NCBI GenBank assembly: GCA_963817485.1 | Contig: CAWFOR010000027.1 | Coordinates: 23,026-87,025 of the forward strand | From: Hyphomicrobium_A sp963817485 | GTDB taxonomy: Bacteria; Pseudomonadota; Alphaproteobacteria; Rhizobiales; Hyphomicrobiaceae | Direction of reading: 5' to 3' | DNA length: 64,000 nt | Part shown: positions 25,474 to 33,632 of the stretch, piece by piece | How positions within the stretch are numbered: the first letter of the stretch is position 1 | Layout of the letters: each line of letters opens with the position of its first letter | Notes under the pieces: generated by a model | What the model was told of the DNA's origin: nothing | Database searches by the model: none | What the model saw: the letters and a program-made list of their open reading frames with translations, nothing else | Translations under genes and position numbers: made by a program

Positions 25474-25881
25474 GTGGAAGATCCTACCGACCCGGAGCTG
25501 GTCGAGTTGACGGCCAAAATCGTCTCCGCCTACGTGAGCAACAACACGGTCGTTGCCACGGATCTGCCCCACCTCATCAGTGAAACGCACGCGGCGCTCT
25601 CCCGGGCGACTGGAAACTCAGCTCCCATCGAGCGCGAAGAGCAGAAACCGAAAGTTCCGGTCAAGAAATCGGTGATGCCCGATCACATCGTTTGTCTCGA
25701 GGACGGCAAGAAGTTCAAGTCGCTGAAGCGCCACCTGCGCACCCATTACAACCTGTCGCCGGAAGAGTACCGGGAGAAGTGGGGGTTGCCCCATGACTAT
25801 CCGATGGTCGCTCCCAACTACGCGCGCGCGCGCTCCGACCTCGCCAAGAAGATGGGCCTCGGCACGCGGCGCGAGAAATAA
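25474..25881 (+). CDS. MucR/Ros family zinc-finger transcriptional regulator
   Basis: A 135-residue regulator of the Ros/MucR family. The N-terminal part (DPTDPELVELTAKIVSAYVS) is the family oligomerisation region. The zinc-finger DNA-binding part reads IVCLEDGKKFKSLKRHLRTH, followed by LSPEEYREKWGLP and the C-terminal basic tail. The first zinc ligand position holds a single Cys with no CxxC pair, as in several MucR proteins. The GTG at 25474 was chosen because GAGGGAGGGAAG lies just upstream and the N-terminus matches the family. These proteins silence many surface, motility and cell-cycle genes in Rhizobiales. Confidence 0.93.
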   Translation: MEDPTDPELVELTAKIVSAYVSNNTVVATDLPHLISETHAALSRATGNSAPIEREEQKPKVPVKKSVMPDHIVCLEDGKKFKSLKRHLRTHYNLSPEEYREKWGLPHDYPMVAPNYARARSDLAKKMGLGTRREK

Positions 25882-25920
25882 GCCGCGCACCGCTCCTCGC
25901 TCAGGTCGTCAACCTTTCGT

Positions 25921-26256
25921 TTACCGACAGTGCGCGGGCGCTTGCGAGGCCCGCACGCGCAAACACACCGCAACCTCCGCCCGGTATGCCCTCAAGAGCT
26001 GAGCGTGGCGTGCGAGGTCGTACGTCCAATGACCGCTTAAGCCGCGGAGGCGCTCCGCGCGCAGCGCGCGTCTCAGTCGCGCGAGCAGTCGCGCGTGCTC
26101 GGCTTCGCTCGGCGTGGCGAGCTCCCACTCCCAGAGAGGCAGCAGCTTCGGCAGATCGCGTGCCCGCTCGTAGCCGAAAGGCGCCACGACGAGCTCGGGC
26201 TTGAGATGCGCGGCTGCGTTCGCGCCGCTGCGGCGGGCGGATCGGGGTTGCGACAT
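25921..26256 (-). CDS. Conserved hypothetical small basic protein
   Basis: A 111-residue protein, rich in Arg, Leu and Ala, without membrane segments. Recognisable stretches are PELVVAPFGYERARDLPKLL, PLWEWELATPSEAEHARLLA and HWTYDLARHAQLLRAYRAEV; the middle is probably alpha-helical. The ATG at 26256 has GGAGCAG eight bases upstream. It faces the DUF6456 gene divergently. No function can be assigned; the regular codon pattern supports a real gene. Confidence 0.6.
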   Translation of the reverse strand: MSQPRSARRSGANAAAHLKPELVVAPFGYERARDLPKLLPLWEWELATPSEAEHARLLARLRRALRAERLRGLSGHWTYDLARHAQLLRAYRAEVAVCLRVRASQAPAHCR

Positions 26257-26470
26257 GGGGAGCTGCTCCGGCTTGGTTGAGCCGGTCAGTCTCTCACCGC
26301 TCTTCGGCCTCGCGGATAAGCGGCGCCTGGCGTGAAGCGAGCACGCTTCGCCTCGACTTATCCCCCTCGTTCACTCCCGGACTAGTTTGGAAATCGGATT
26401 TCAGTACATGGGCGTATGATGCATCGGAAGGACAACGTGACCTCGGCCGTGCCAACCAGCACCCCTTCTC

Positions 26471-27052
26471 GTGAGTCCACCCCGCATGCCGCCTGCAAGC
26501 TCAAAGCCCATGGCCGCGTCGCCGTGCACCAGCGCCAGCGTCAATCCCGCCGAGAGCCCACTCGCGTGGCTGCGCCGGCGCAAGGACCGCGACGGCGAGG
26601 CGCTGATCTCGCAGGCCCAGTTCGATGCAGGCGAGCGGCTGCGCGCGGATTTCTGGTTTGCGCAGATGACGCCGCGCGTCACCATGAGCTGGTCGGCCAT
26701 GGCGCCCGCGCAGCGGCGTCGCCGCGCCGGCATGACACTCGCCTCCGACGGCGACCTGCAGGAGAACATTGCCGGAGCGCGCGAGCGCGTGCGCCGTGCG
26801 CTCGCAGCGGTCGGGCCGGAGCTTGCGGGCGTGCTGATTGACGTGTGCTGCCACCTGAAGGGTCTGGAGGAGGCCGAGCGCGCGGCCGGCTGGCCGCAGC
26901 GGGCGGGCAAGGTCGTGCTGCAGCTTGCGCTGACGCGGCTCGCGCGCCACTACGGCATCGGGCCGGCCACGGGCGCCTCTCCGCGCGCGGGGGCCGTGCG
27001 GCATTGGGGCAGCGACGACTATCGCCCGCCGTTCGACATTCCCGCCGAGTGA
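26471..27052 (+). CDS. DUF6456 domain protein (N-terminus uncertain)
   Basis: A 193-residue reading frame. From NPAESPLAWLRRRKDRDGEA on it matches DUF6456 proteins: LISQAQFDAGERLRADFWFA, TPRVTMSWSAMAPA, DVCCHLKGLEEAERAAGWP and KVVLQLALTRLARHYGI. These alphaproteobacterial proteins are thought to be helix-turn-helix-linked regulators. The GTG at 26471 is the first in-frame start after a stop. Upstream, the alternative frame from ATG 26416 has better codon use and encodes AHGRVAVHQRQ, which resembles the family region just before NPAESPL. A frameshift near 26535-26550 is therefore possible and the true start may be earlier. Confidence 0.75.
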   Translation: MSPPRMPPASSKPMAASPCTSASVNPAESPLAWLRRRKDRDGEALISQAQFDAGERLRADFWFAQMTPRVTMSWSAMAPAQRRRRAGMTLASDGDLQENIAGARERVRRALAAVGPELAGVLIDVCCHLKGLEEAERAAGWPQRAGKVVLQLALTRLARHYGIGPATGASPRAGAVRHWGSDDYRPPFDIPAE

Positions 27053-27059
27053 TTGCCGC

Positions 27060-27551
27060 TTATGCCGGCGCGCTCGAGGTCATCGCCGCCTTGGCGTCGG
27101 CCTTGATGCGGGCAACCATCGCGGCGAAGCCGTTGGAGCGCTGCGGCGTCAAATGTTCCCGGAGGCCGAGCGCATCGAAGATGGGAATGGCGTCGATGGC
27201 CAGGATTTCGTCGGCGCGCTTGCCGTCGTAGATCGAGAGCAGGATCGCAATGAGCCCGCGCACGATGTGGGCGTCGCTGTCGGCATCGAAGGTCAGGCGC
27301 GGGGCGGCGCCTGCGGGATCGACGTGCGTCGCGAGCCAGACCTGGCTCGCGCAGCCGCGCACTTTATTTGCATCGGTGCGCAGGGCCTCGGGAAGCGGGG
27401 TGAGCGTGCGCCCGAGCTCGATCACGTAGCGATAGCGGTCCTCCCAGTCGTCGAGGACGGCAAAATCGGAGCGGATCTCGGAGAGCGTCGGCACACCTAA
27501 CACATAGGTTGCGGCCGGGAGGGTATGCAAGGGACGAATAAGCACGGGCAT
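27060..27551 (-). CDS. sufE: SufE family Fe-S cluster assembly sulfur-acceptor protein
   Basis: Up to 163 residues. The SufE fold is clear from DWEDRYRYVIELGRTLTPLP, the active-site cysteine segment VRGCASQVWLATHVDP, and DAHIVRGLIAILLSIYDGK. SufE accepts persulfide sulfur from SufS and passes it to the SUF scaffold in the cytoplasm. The family start would be near GVPTLSEIRSDF; GTG codons at 27503 and 27494 are likely alternatives to the ATG at 27551, and none has a good ribosome binding site. No other suf genes are adjacent. Confidence 0.88.
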   Translation of the reverse strand: MPVLIRPLHTLPAATYVLGVPTLSEIRSDFAVLDDWEDRYRYVIELGRTLTPLPEALRTDANKVRGCASQVWLATHVDPAGAAPRLTFDADSDAHIVRGLIAILLSIYDGKRADEILAIDAIPIFDALGLREHLTPQRSNGFAAMVARIKADAKAAMTSSAPA

Positions 27552-27603
27552 TCATGCGCCGGCGCACGCGCCGGGAGCAGCGCCCCGCGCGATCGGACGG
27601 CCC

Positions 27604-27954
27604 TTAAACGCCGCGCCGCGAGCCGGTGCCGCGCCACGCCGGCTCGAGGTCTTCAGGCGACAGCGTGTCGATCGCCGGCGAAAGCGCTGACGGCGCCGCC
27701 GCATATCCCGGCTCAGGCTTGGAATACTTCTGCGCCAGCTCGTAGGCCATCTGCGCGCCGAACTGCGCTTTGGTCAGGAACGCCGACCACAGCGAGGCGG
27801 CCTGCGCGCAGGTCTGCCCGTTGCGGTCGCAGAAGGTCGCCGTCCAGTGCACGGCGGAGGCGGCGCGATCGTAGAGGTGAGCCTGCTGCTGGCGGTCTGC
27901 CGGCAGCACGGCCACCACGGCCGCGACGAGAATACCAACGCGAAAGAGGGACAT
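27604..27954 (-). CDS. DUF5330-like small exported/membrane protein
   Basis: A 116-residue protein with an N-terminal hydrophobic segment (MSLFRVGILVAAVVAVLPAD) and a helical body containing TFCDRNGQTCAQAASLWSAF and AQFGAQMAYELAQKYSKPEP. This matches the DUF5330 family found throughout Rhizobiales. Two cysteines in CDRNGQTC may form a disulfide if the protein is periplasmic. It follows sufE on the same strand by 52 bases. Function unknown. Confidence 0.78.
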   Translation of the reverse strand: MSLFRVGILVAAVVAVLPADRQQQAHLYDRAASAVHWTATFCDRNGQTCAQAASLWSAFLTKAQFGAQMAYELAQKYSKPEPGYAAAPSALSPAIDTLSPEDLEPAWRGTGSRRGV

Positions 27955-28243
27955 GGGAACGCTCCAACTAAGCCCGTCCGAATTTCATCAAGTTCTTTCT
28001 TAGCAGGCCGATCTCAAAAAACTGCCTCATCTGAGCGCAAAACTAGGCTCCAATTGCTTGCAAATTGTATGCATCGCGTTTGCTCGCGATTCATCGGTGC
28101 GTTGCGCGCGCGTGCTCAGGTCGCGAAGGCGCTGGAACGCTGGCTTGCCGCCGTCAACGCCTCGTCAACCAGAGTTAAGGATTCGTTTACGCGATTGGCT
28201 GCACATTGCCCCGCAGTAGTGAGCAGCGCGTGAGGGGTAAGCC

Positions 28244-28954
28244 ATGCTGCGTGGTCGACTAAAGCTGCAGTTCGCAGCGTTTATTCTGTTGAGCGGCGGG
28301 CTCGCAGCCAACCTTTTGCTTCTGCAACCTCTGCTGCGCGAGCAATCGGCTCAGAGCTCCGGTGCCCAGGGCGACACCTGGCTAGCTGACGCGCAGATCG
28401 CCGGCGTCGGCGACACCGGCTCGATCACACGCCCTGAGGCTGAGGCAACGAAGCCCAGCGTGCCTGAGGCTTTCGGCAAACCCGAAGCAAGCGCCACGCC
28501 GGCTGCCGGTGCAACCGAGGTGACGCGCGCCGTGCAGCGCGAGCTCAAGATCCGCGGCTACGAGACCGGCAGCGCCGACGGCAGCCAAAGCCTCATGACG
28601 CGGGCGGCGATCATGGGCTTCGAGTACGACCACGCGCTGCCGATGACCGGCAAGCCGAGCCAGCGCCTACTCAAGGCGATCATCCTCGGCGACGGCGCGC
28701 GCGGCGCCCGCACCGTCGGCTCCAACGGTCAGAGCAACGAGGCCGCCGACGTCATCCGCTCGGTGCAGGCCTCGCTCGCGAAGGCCGGCTACAAACCGGG
28801 GCGGGTCACCGGCAAGCTGTCGCCCGAGACCATGCGCGCGATCCGCGCCTTCGAGGCCGATCAGGCGCTGCCGGAGACCGGCCGCATATCGGGCCCGCTC
28901 GTCTCGCGGCTCGCGCGCGTGTCGGGAGACGGGAAGCTCGCCGCCGGCCTCTGA
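28244..28954 (+). CDS. Membrane-anchored protein with two peptidoglycan-binding repeats
   Basis: A 236-residue protein with an N-terminal anchor (residues about 8-28) and a linker. Two PG_binding_1 domains follow: about residues 90-145 (VTRAVQRELKIRGYETGSAD; AIMGFEYDHALPMTG) and 165-225 (VIRSVQASLAKAGYKPGRVT; AIRAFEADQALPETG). It most likely sits in the periplasm bound to the cell wall. GAGGGG lies seven bases before the ATG. No catalytic domain is present, so it is a structural or targeting protein. Confidence 0.82.
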   Translation: MLRGRLKLQFAAFILLSGGLAANLLLLQPLLREQSAQSSGAQGDTWLADAQIAGVGDTGSITRPEAEATKPSVPEAFGKPEASATPAAGATEVTRAVQRELKIRGYETGSADGSQSLMTRAAIMGFEYDHALPMTGKPSQRLLKAIILGDGARGARTVGSNGQSNEAADVIRSVQASLAKAGYKPGRVTGKLSPETMRAIRAFEADQALPETGRISGPLVSRLARVSGDGKLAAGL

Positions 28955-29025
28955 TCGCCGCGGGCGCGGCATCTTATCGCTTTATACGCCTTGCCTGGCG
29001 CGTGCCCCGTCCTACAGTGCGCGCC

Positions 29026-29379
29026 ATGCGTCTCAGAACCGAATTCTGGGTGAAGGGCTACCTTCGCCGCTGCGCCGTCGAAGGCGCGTCCGCCGTCGTC
29101 GTGCGGCACGGCGACGACGACGCCGGAGCGATCTTCATCAAGGTCAACCGGCTCGACGGCACCTGCCTGGTGTTCGGCCCGGCGCCCGCCGGGCTTGCCG
29201 GAGCGGAGAGCGACCGGCGCTGGGTGGCGTGCCTTGCGCGCGAAGGGGTTTCAGAGGCGGTGGCCGACAGCTTTCTCGCGCGGGAGGCCGGTTTTGACTC
29301 CGATCTCTGGCTTATCGAGGTCGAGGATCGCAAGGGTCGCCACTTCCTCGACGACCAGCTCGAGCCCCCGACTGTGTGA
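29026..29379 (+). CDS. DUF1491 family protein
   Basis: A 117-residue cytoplasmic protein with the DUF1491 pattern: MRLRTEFWVKGYLRRCAVEG, GDDDAGAIFIKVNRLDG, ESDRRWVACLAREG and DSDLWLIEVEDRKGRHFLDD. The family is widespread in alphaproteobacteria and of unknown function. The ATG at 29026 gives the conserved N-terminus; a GTG at 29002 is an upstream alternative. It lies 71 bases after the peptidoglycan-binding gene on the same strand. Confidence 0.88.
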   Translation: MRLRTEFWVKGYLRRCAVEGASAVVVRHGDDDAGAIFIKVNRLDGTCLVFGPAPAGLAGAESDRRWVACLAREGVSEAVADSFLAREAGFDSDLWLIEVEDRKGRHFLDDQLEPPTV

Positions 29380-29527
29380 TCGGCGCCTCAGCGGCGACGC
29401 AACCTAAACTGAGCATAAGTTTCCATTAACGCTTGGAATCGCTCGATTGTAAGCTCTGATTCGAGCCGTCGGAGCCGAATCTCGCTCGGGCGGCGATCGG
29501 GGGACCGCCATGTCACGGGGGAGTTGC

Positions 29528-29737
29528 ATGGCAACGATACTCACATTCCGTAAGCTGGAGTTGCGACGGCACGAGAGCGGCGACACAGCGGGGGCGGTGT
29601 CGTGCGAGGTCATCATCTTTCCCGGCATCCGTTATGAGCGCTGGAACGAGGTGAGGGATGAGATCGCGCATGCCGCGCCCGCGTCGCAAGCGTCGGCCGT
29701 GCGTCAGCGGCGCGACGTGCTCGAGCTCGCAGAGTAG
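29528..29737 (+). CDS. Small conserved hypothetical protein
   Basis: A 69-residue protein: MATILTFRKLELRRHESGD followed by CEVIIFPGIRYERWNE. Short proteins with this pattern (a basic N-terminus then an IIFPGIR-type motif) are frequent in Rhizobiales, with no known function. The ATG at 29528 has GGGGGAG five bases upstream, better than the ATG at 29510. No membrane segment is seen. Confidence 0.6.
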   Translation: MATILTFRKLELRRHESGDTAGAVSCEVIIFPGIRYERWNEVRDEIAHAAPASQASAVRQRRDVLELAE

Positions 29738-29811
29738 TTGGCAACGCGATCATTTCGCGCCGTGCGCATGCTGGCCTCAATGCACGATTGAGGACGCGCG
29801 TCTAAGCGCGC

Positions 29812-30396
29812 TCAGAAGTGCGTGGCCGAGCAACGCGCCGCGTTCAAGCCCACTTCGGTATAGCGCCGATACGAGATGCCGCGGTCGGGTGCGCGCACGA
29901 CGATGATCCCGTGCTGTGCCGCCAGCGAGACGGGCGGATCGGCATCGCGCGCGATGCCGCGCGCTTCCGGCGTCACGCCCAGGAAATGATCCTCCGACGG
30001 AACCAGCGCGAGCGTTATCGGCGTCGTACGTCCGGGTGTCGACGCCGACACGTAAATGTTGTCTCCCTGCGGCGACATCACCGCGAGCATCCACCCGGGA
30101 TCGGGCGGCAGCGTTACCGTCACCGTCACCGGGCCGGCGGAGGTGTCGAAGCGGCAAAGCGCGTAGCGCGCGTCCGCCGACAGGAACGGCAACGGCTCGG
30201 AGCCGGGCGCGACCTCGGGCAGCACGCGCATCTTGTTGACCGGGAGCGCGGGCGCGAGCCGGTTGTAGGCGGAATCGGCCGTGAGGTAGGGCGCGGCAAG
30301 CGTTGCACAGATGTGCAGGATCCCGGCGGCGACGGGGGCTGCGAGGATGAGCTGCCAGTTGGCCTGTCCCAGCCGGTCGCGCAGGGTCATCGGCAT
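29812..30396 (-). CDS. DUF1254-type membrane protein
   Basis: A 194-residue protein with one N-terminal membrane segment (about residues 17-36) and an extracytoplasmic domain with YALCRFDTSAGPVTVTVTLP, WMLAVMSPQGDNIYV and GIIVVRAPDRGISYR. It matches the short DUF1254 proteins encoded with DUF1214 partners in Rhizobiales. The ATG at 30396 has GGAGGG four bases upstream; a second ATG at 30390 forms an ATGA overlap with the DUF1214 stop. It is translationally coupled to that gene, so the two probably form a complex. Function unknown. Confidence 0.78.
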   Translation of the reverse strand: MPMTLRDRLGQANWQLILAAPVAAGILHICATLAAPYLTADSAYNRLAPALPVNKMRVLPEVAPGSEPLPFLSADARYALCRFDTSAGPVTVTVTLPPDPGWMLAVMSPQGDNIYVSASTPGRTTPITLALVPSEDHFLGVTPEARGIARDADPPVSLAAQHGIIVVRAPDRGISYRRYTEVGLNAARCSATHF

Positions 30397-31040
30397 TGGA
30401 CCCTCCGGATTTCGGGCAACGGCTTCGGGGCCGCACCCGATTTCACCAACACGGGTGTCGTTGCATCGATCGTAGTCAGGGTGAGCGCGAGGCGCCCCGC
30501 GCCGCCCGTCGGCAGCCAGTTGCCGGGGCGGGCATCGCGCGCAAGCGCCACCATGAAGGTGCCGTCGGGGCGCAAGGCGATCGTCTGGCTCGTGAAGGCG
30601 TAGCGCTGGGCCGGGTTGGCAATGAGCTCGCCGTGGTCGTTGAAAACCGAGACGCTCCACCAGTTGGTGCCGGGTTCGCGGCCCTCGACGGAGTAGTCGC
30701 AGGAAGAGTGCAGGCGGCGTCCTTCGCTGTCGGTGTAGGCGACGTACGTCATCAAGTTCTCGGCGCTGAGCTGCAGCGAGCCGAGCCGCGTGAAGTGTGC
30801 GCGCGTGTAGGGGTCGCCGTCCGCGCGGCCGCCATTGACCCAGCCGACCCAGGGCCCTTGGCGCACAGTCGTGAGCGGCGTGCCGACGTCGATCATGTAC
30901 CAGCTCGTGCCGAGACCTAGGATTAGCACGGAGCCAATGAAGGCCGCCCAATCGCCGAGGATGCCGAACACAATGGCGATCCGCTTCTGCAGCTTGTGCA
31001 GGACGACGTGGATGGGTGTGAGGGCGCTATGGGACAGCAC
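30387..31040 (-). CDS. DUF1214 domain membrane protein
   Basis: A 217-residue protein with one membrane segment near residues 31-50 and an extracytoplasmic domain. The domain contains GPWVGWVNGGRADGDPYTRA, RRLHSSCDYSVEGREPGTNW and WWSVSVFNDHGELIANPAQR, characteristic of DUF1214. The start is GTG at 31040, overlapping the end of the penicillin-binding protein gene by 14 bases. It is coupled to the DUF1254-type gene downstream. This three-gene order suggests an envelope role, but no activity is known. Confidence 0.82.
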   Translation of the reverse strand: MLSHSALTPIHVVLHKLQKRIAIVFGILGDWAAFIGSVLILGLGTSWYMIDVGTPLTTVRQGPWVGWVNGGRADGDPYTRAHFTRLGSLQLSAENLMTYVAYTDSEGRRLHSSCDYSVEGREPGTNWWSVSVFNDHGELIANPAQRYAFTSQTIALRPDGTFMVALARDARPGNWLPTGGAGRLALTLTTIDATTPVLVKSGAAPKPLPEIRRVQCR

Positions 31041-33345
31041 GATGAGGTATCCCGCTGGGCGCCGGCTGTATGGCGCCCACTGTGTTGTTGTAGGGCAGCG
31101 TGGGCGACTGCCCAGGCGGCGTGCCGTCGGCGCGCTTCGCGGGCGCGGTGCCCGGTACAGCGCCTGGCGCCGCCGGTGGCTTGGTGCCGGGAAGCTTCGG
31201 TGGCGTGGGCTCGACCGGCTCGGCGATGCCGGCGGCCTTGCGCAAGGATTCCGCCAGGTGCTTCAGCGCTTCTCGCGTCGGATCGGACATCAGGCTCGAC
31301 GAGGCCTTCGTCGCGTCGCCCGGCGCCGCAGGCGCGGTGCCCTCGGCCCGCATTGCGGCGATGCGCTGCTGCTCGGCGACCTGAACCGGGTGCGGCTCGA
31401 GGCCGGGGATGGTCGGAATGTTCATGTCGGTATGCACCACCGACATGAAGGAGTGCCAGACCGGGGCTGCGAAGTGGCCGCCGGTGGTGCCCGACGCCAT
31501 GGGACGGTTGTCGTCGTTGCCGAGCCAGACCGCGCCCACATACTTGCCGGTGAAGCCGACGAACCACACGTCCTTTGGTCCGGTCGAGGTGCCGGTCTTG
31601 CCGGCGACGTTGGTGAAGTCGAGCTTGGCCGCCGTGCCGGTGCCGTCGGTGACCACCTTGTTCAACATCCAGTTCATCTTCTCCACGACCGAGCGCTTGA
31701 TGACCTGCGGGGCCTCGGGCTCGTCGCGGTCGCGGCTGTAGACGAGGTCGCCCTTCGATGAGACGAGATCGAGGATGGCGTAGGGCTTGGCGAGCTTGCC
31801 GCCATTGGCGAGCGTGGCGACGCCGCCCGCATGCTCGAGCGGACTGATGCCGTAGTCGCCGATCGCCATGGTGCAGGTCGGGCGGATGCCGGTGATGCCG
31901 AGCCGCCGCGTCATCTCGATCACCTTGTCGCGCCCGACGGCGAACGAAAGCTCTACAGCAACCGTGTTGAGCGACTTCGCGAGTGCCTCCCACAGCGGCA
32001 AGCGTCCGCCGCCGCCTCCACCTCCGCCGTAGTTCGACACGTACCGGCCGGCGCACGGGCGCGCGGCGTCGCGCACCATCGTGGTCGGCGTGTAGCCGTT
32101 CTCGAGCGCGGTCGTGTAGACGTAGACCTTGAACGAGGAGCCCGGCTGCCGCTTGGCGTGCGTTGCGCGGTTGAATTGGCTCTCGCCGTAGTCGGGGCCG
32201 CCGGTCAGCGCCTTGACCGCGCCGTCGGTCTCCAACAGCACGATGGCGCCGCTGGTGATGCGGCTGCCGCGGTACTGTTTCAGTGCCGTGGCCAGAGCCT
32301 CGTCCGTCGCTTTCTGCATGTTGAGGTCGATCGTCGTGCGCGCGGTCAGCACGTACTGGCCGCGGCCCGCCGCGACGCGCTGCACCTCCTCGAAGGCCCA
32401 GTCGAGGAACCAGTCGGGGCTGTTGGGGTTGCGCGTCTCGATGATCTTCGCCGGGTTGATGCGCGCGTTGTGCACCTGGCCCGAAGTGTAGAACCCGGAC
32501 TCGACGAGGTTGTTGAGAACGTCGTTGGTGCGGGCGCGCGAGGCCGGCAGGTTGACGTGAGGCGCGAACTTGGTCGGCGCCTTGAACAGGCCCGCGAGCA
32601 GCGCCAACTCGGCCAGGTTGATCTGGCGCACCGACTTGCCGAAGTAATATTGCGAAGCGGCCTCCACTCCGAAGGCGCCGCCGCCCATGTAGGCGCGGTC
32701 GAAGTAGAGCTTCAGGATCTCGCGCTTGGATAGCCGGCTCTCGAGCAGCAGCGCGAGGAACGCCTCCTTGATCTTGCGCTGCATGGAGCGCTCGGACGAC
32801 AGGAACAGGTTCTTGGCCACCTGCTGCGTGATGGAGGAGCCGCCCTGCACCACCTCGTTGGCCTGCAGGTTGGTGAAAAGGGCGCGCGCGGTGCCGATGA
32901 CGTCGATGCCCCAGTGCTCGAAGAAGCGGCGGTCCTCGGTGGCAAGCGTCGCCTTGACGAGGCTGTCGGGGATCTCGTCGAGCGGCACGCTGTCGTTGTG
33001 CAGGATGCCGCGCTTGCCGATCTCGTTGCCGTTCTGGTCGAGGAACTTGACCGCGTATTGGCCGGAGGAGAACTTGCCCTCGTCGAACTCGCGCAGCGCC
33101 GGGATGGCGAGCGCGAAGCTGACAACGAGGCCGCCCATGCCGAGCGTCAGCCCCTCCGACAGGAACTCGTTCAGGAGGCGCTTCCAGCCCGTGATCTTGA
33201 AGCGGGCGAAGTAGCTGGTGCCGGCGTTCCAATAGTCGCGCATCGCCGCCCACGTCTCGGCGAGCGTCGAATCGATCCTGGAATCTAGGCCGAGCCAGTT
33301 GATCAGCCGTTCCCGGCGGCCTTGCTTGAAGAACCAATCCTGCAC
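31027..33345 (-). CDS. Class A penicillin-binding protein (PBP1-type transglycosylase/transpeptidase)
   Basis: A 772-residue bifunctional peptidoglycan synthase with one N-terminal membrane segment (about residues 66-88). The GT51 glycosyltransferase domain (about 110-290) has the catalytic EDRRFFEHWG and GGSSITQQVAKNLFLS. The transpeptidase domain (about 360-660) has QPGSSFK (SxxK), SLN in AKSLNTVAVE and the KTGTS triad. A Pro/Ala-rich tail of about 100 residues follows. Eight glycines in a row occur near YVSNYGG. It builds and cross-links glycan strands at the periplasmic face. It heads a three-gene minus-strand run with DUF1214 and DUF1254. Confidence 0.93.
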   Translation of the reverse strand: MQDWFFKQGRRERLINWLGLDSRIDSTLAETWAAMRDYWNAGTSYFARFKITGWKRLLNEFLSEGLTLGMGGLVVSFALAIPALREFDEGKFSSGQYAVKFLDQNGNEIGKRGILHNDSVPLDEIPDSLVKATLATEDRRFFEHWGIDVIGTARALFTNLQANEVVQGGSSITQQVAKNLFLSSERSMQRKIKEAFLALLLESRLSKREILKLYFDRAYMGGGAFGVEAASQYYFGKSVRQINLAELALLAGLFKAPTKFAPHVNLPASRARTNDVLNNLVESGFYTSGQVHNARINPAKIIETRNPNSPDWFLDWAFEEVQRVAAGRGQYVLTARTTIDLNMQKATDEALATALKQYRGSRITSGAIVLLETDGAVKALTGGPDYGESQFNRATHAKRQPGSSFKVYVYTTALENGYTPTTMVRDAARPCAGRYVSNYGGGGGGGGRLPLWEALAKSLNTVAVELSFAVGRDKVIEMTRRLGITGIRPTCTMAIGDYGISPLEHAGGVATLANGGKLAKPYAILDLVSSKGDLVYSRDRDEPEAPQVIKRSVVEKMNWMLNKVVTDGTGTAAKLDFTNVAGKTGTSTGPKDVWFVGFTGKYVGAVWLGNDDNRPMASGTTGGHFAAPVWHSFMSVVHTDMNIPTIPGLEPHPVQVAEQQRIAAMRAEGTAPAAPGDATKASSSLMSDPTREALKHLAESLRKAAGIAEPVEPTPPKLPGTKPPAAPGAVPGTAPAKRADGTPPGQSPTLPYNNTVGAIQPAPSGIPHRAVP

Positions 33346-33632
33346 TGCTTGGCGTCCCGGCGTCTCAGGCGGCTAAAAGGCTGGAATCCTCGAGCCGGCG
33401 GCGCGGCGACTCAAAGTCCGATTGCGAGGTCGTGGCCCCTTATACATTGGCCCTGGTGGAGATGTTAAGGCGCGGGTTCCGCTGGCGGTTGGCTGGGCCA
33501 AAAAATCGACGTGGAAGCGGTGTTTGGAGTCGGCTGGCACGGGGGGCCGAACGTCTTACAATGTGGATGACCTCGTCATCGGGCTTTGAGCGTGGCCTCC
33601 AAGGGGCGGCCTTCGGCAGGGAGGAACAGATA

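Noticed and set aside
30923..33337. An 804-codon minus-strand frame overlapping the penicillin-binding protein
   Set aside because: It is a shifted frame over the PBP gene, whose catalytic motifs are intact; the shifted product is low complexity (Arg/Ala/Gln/His).
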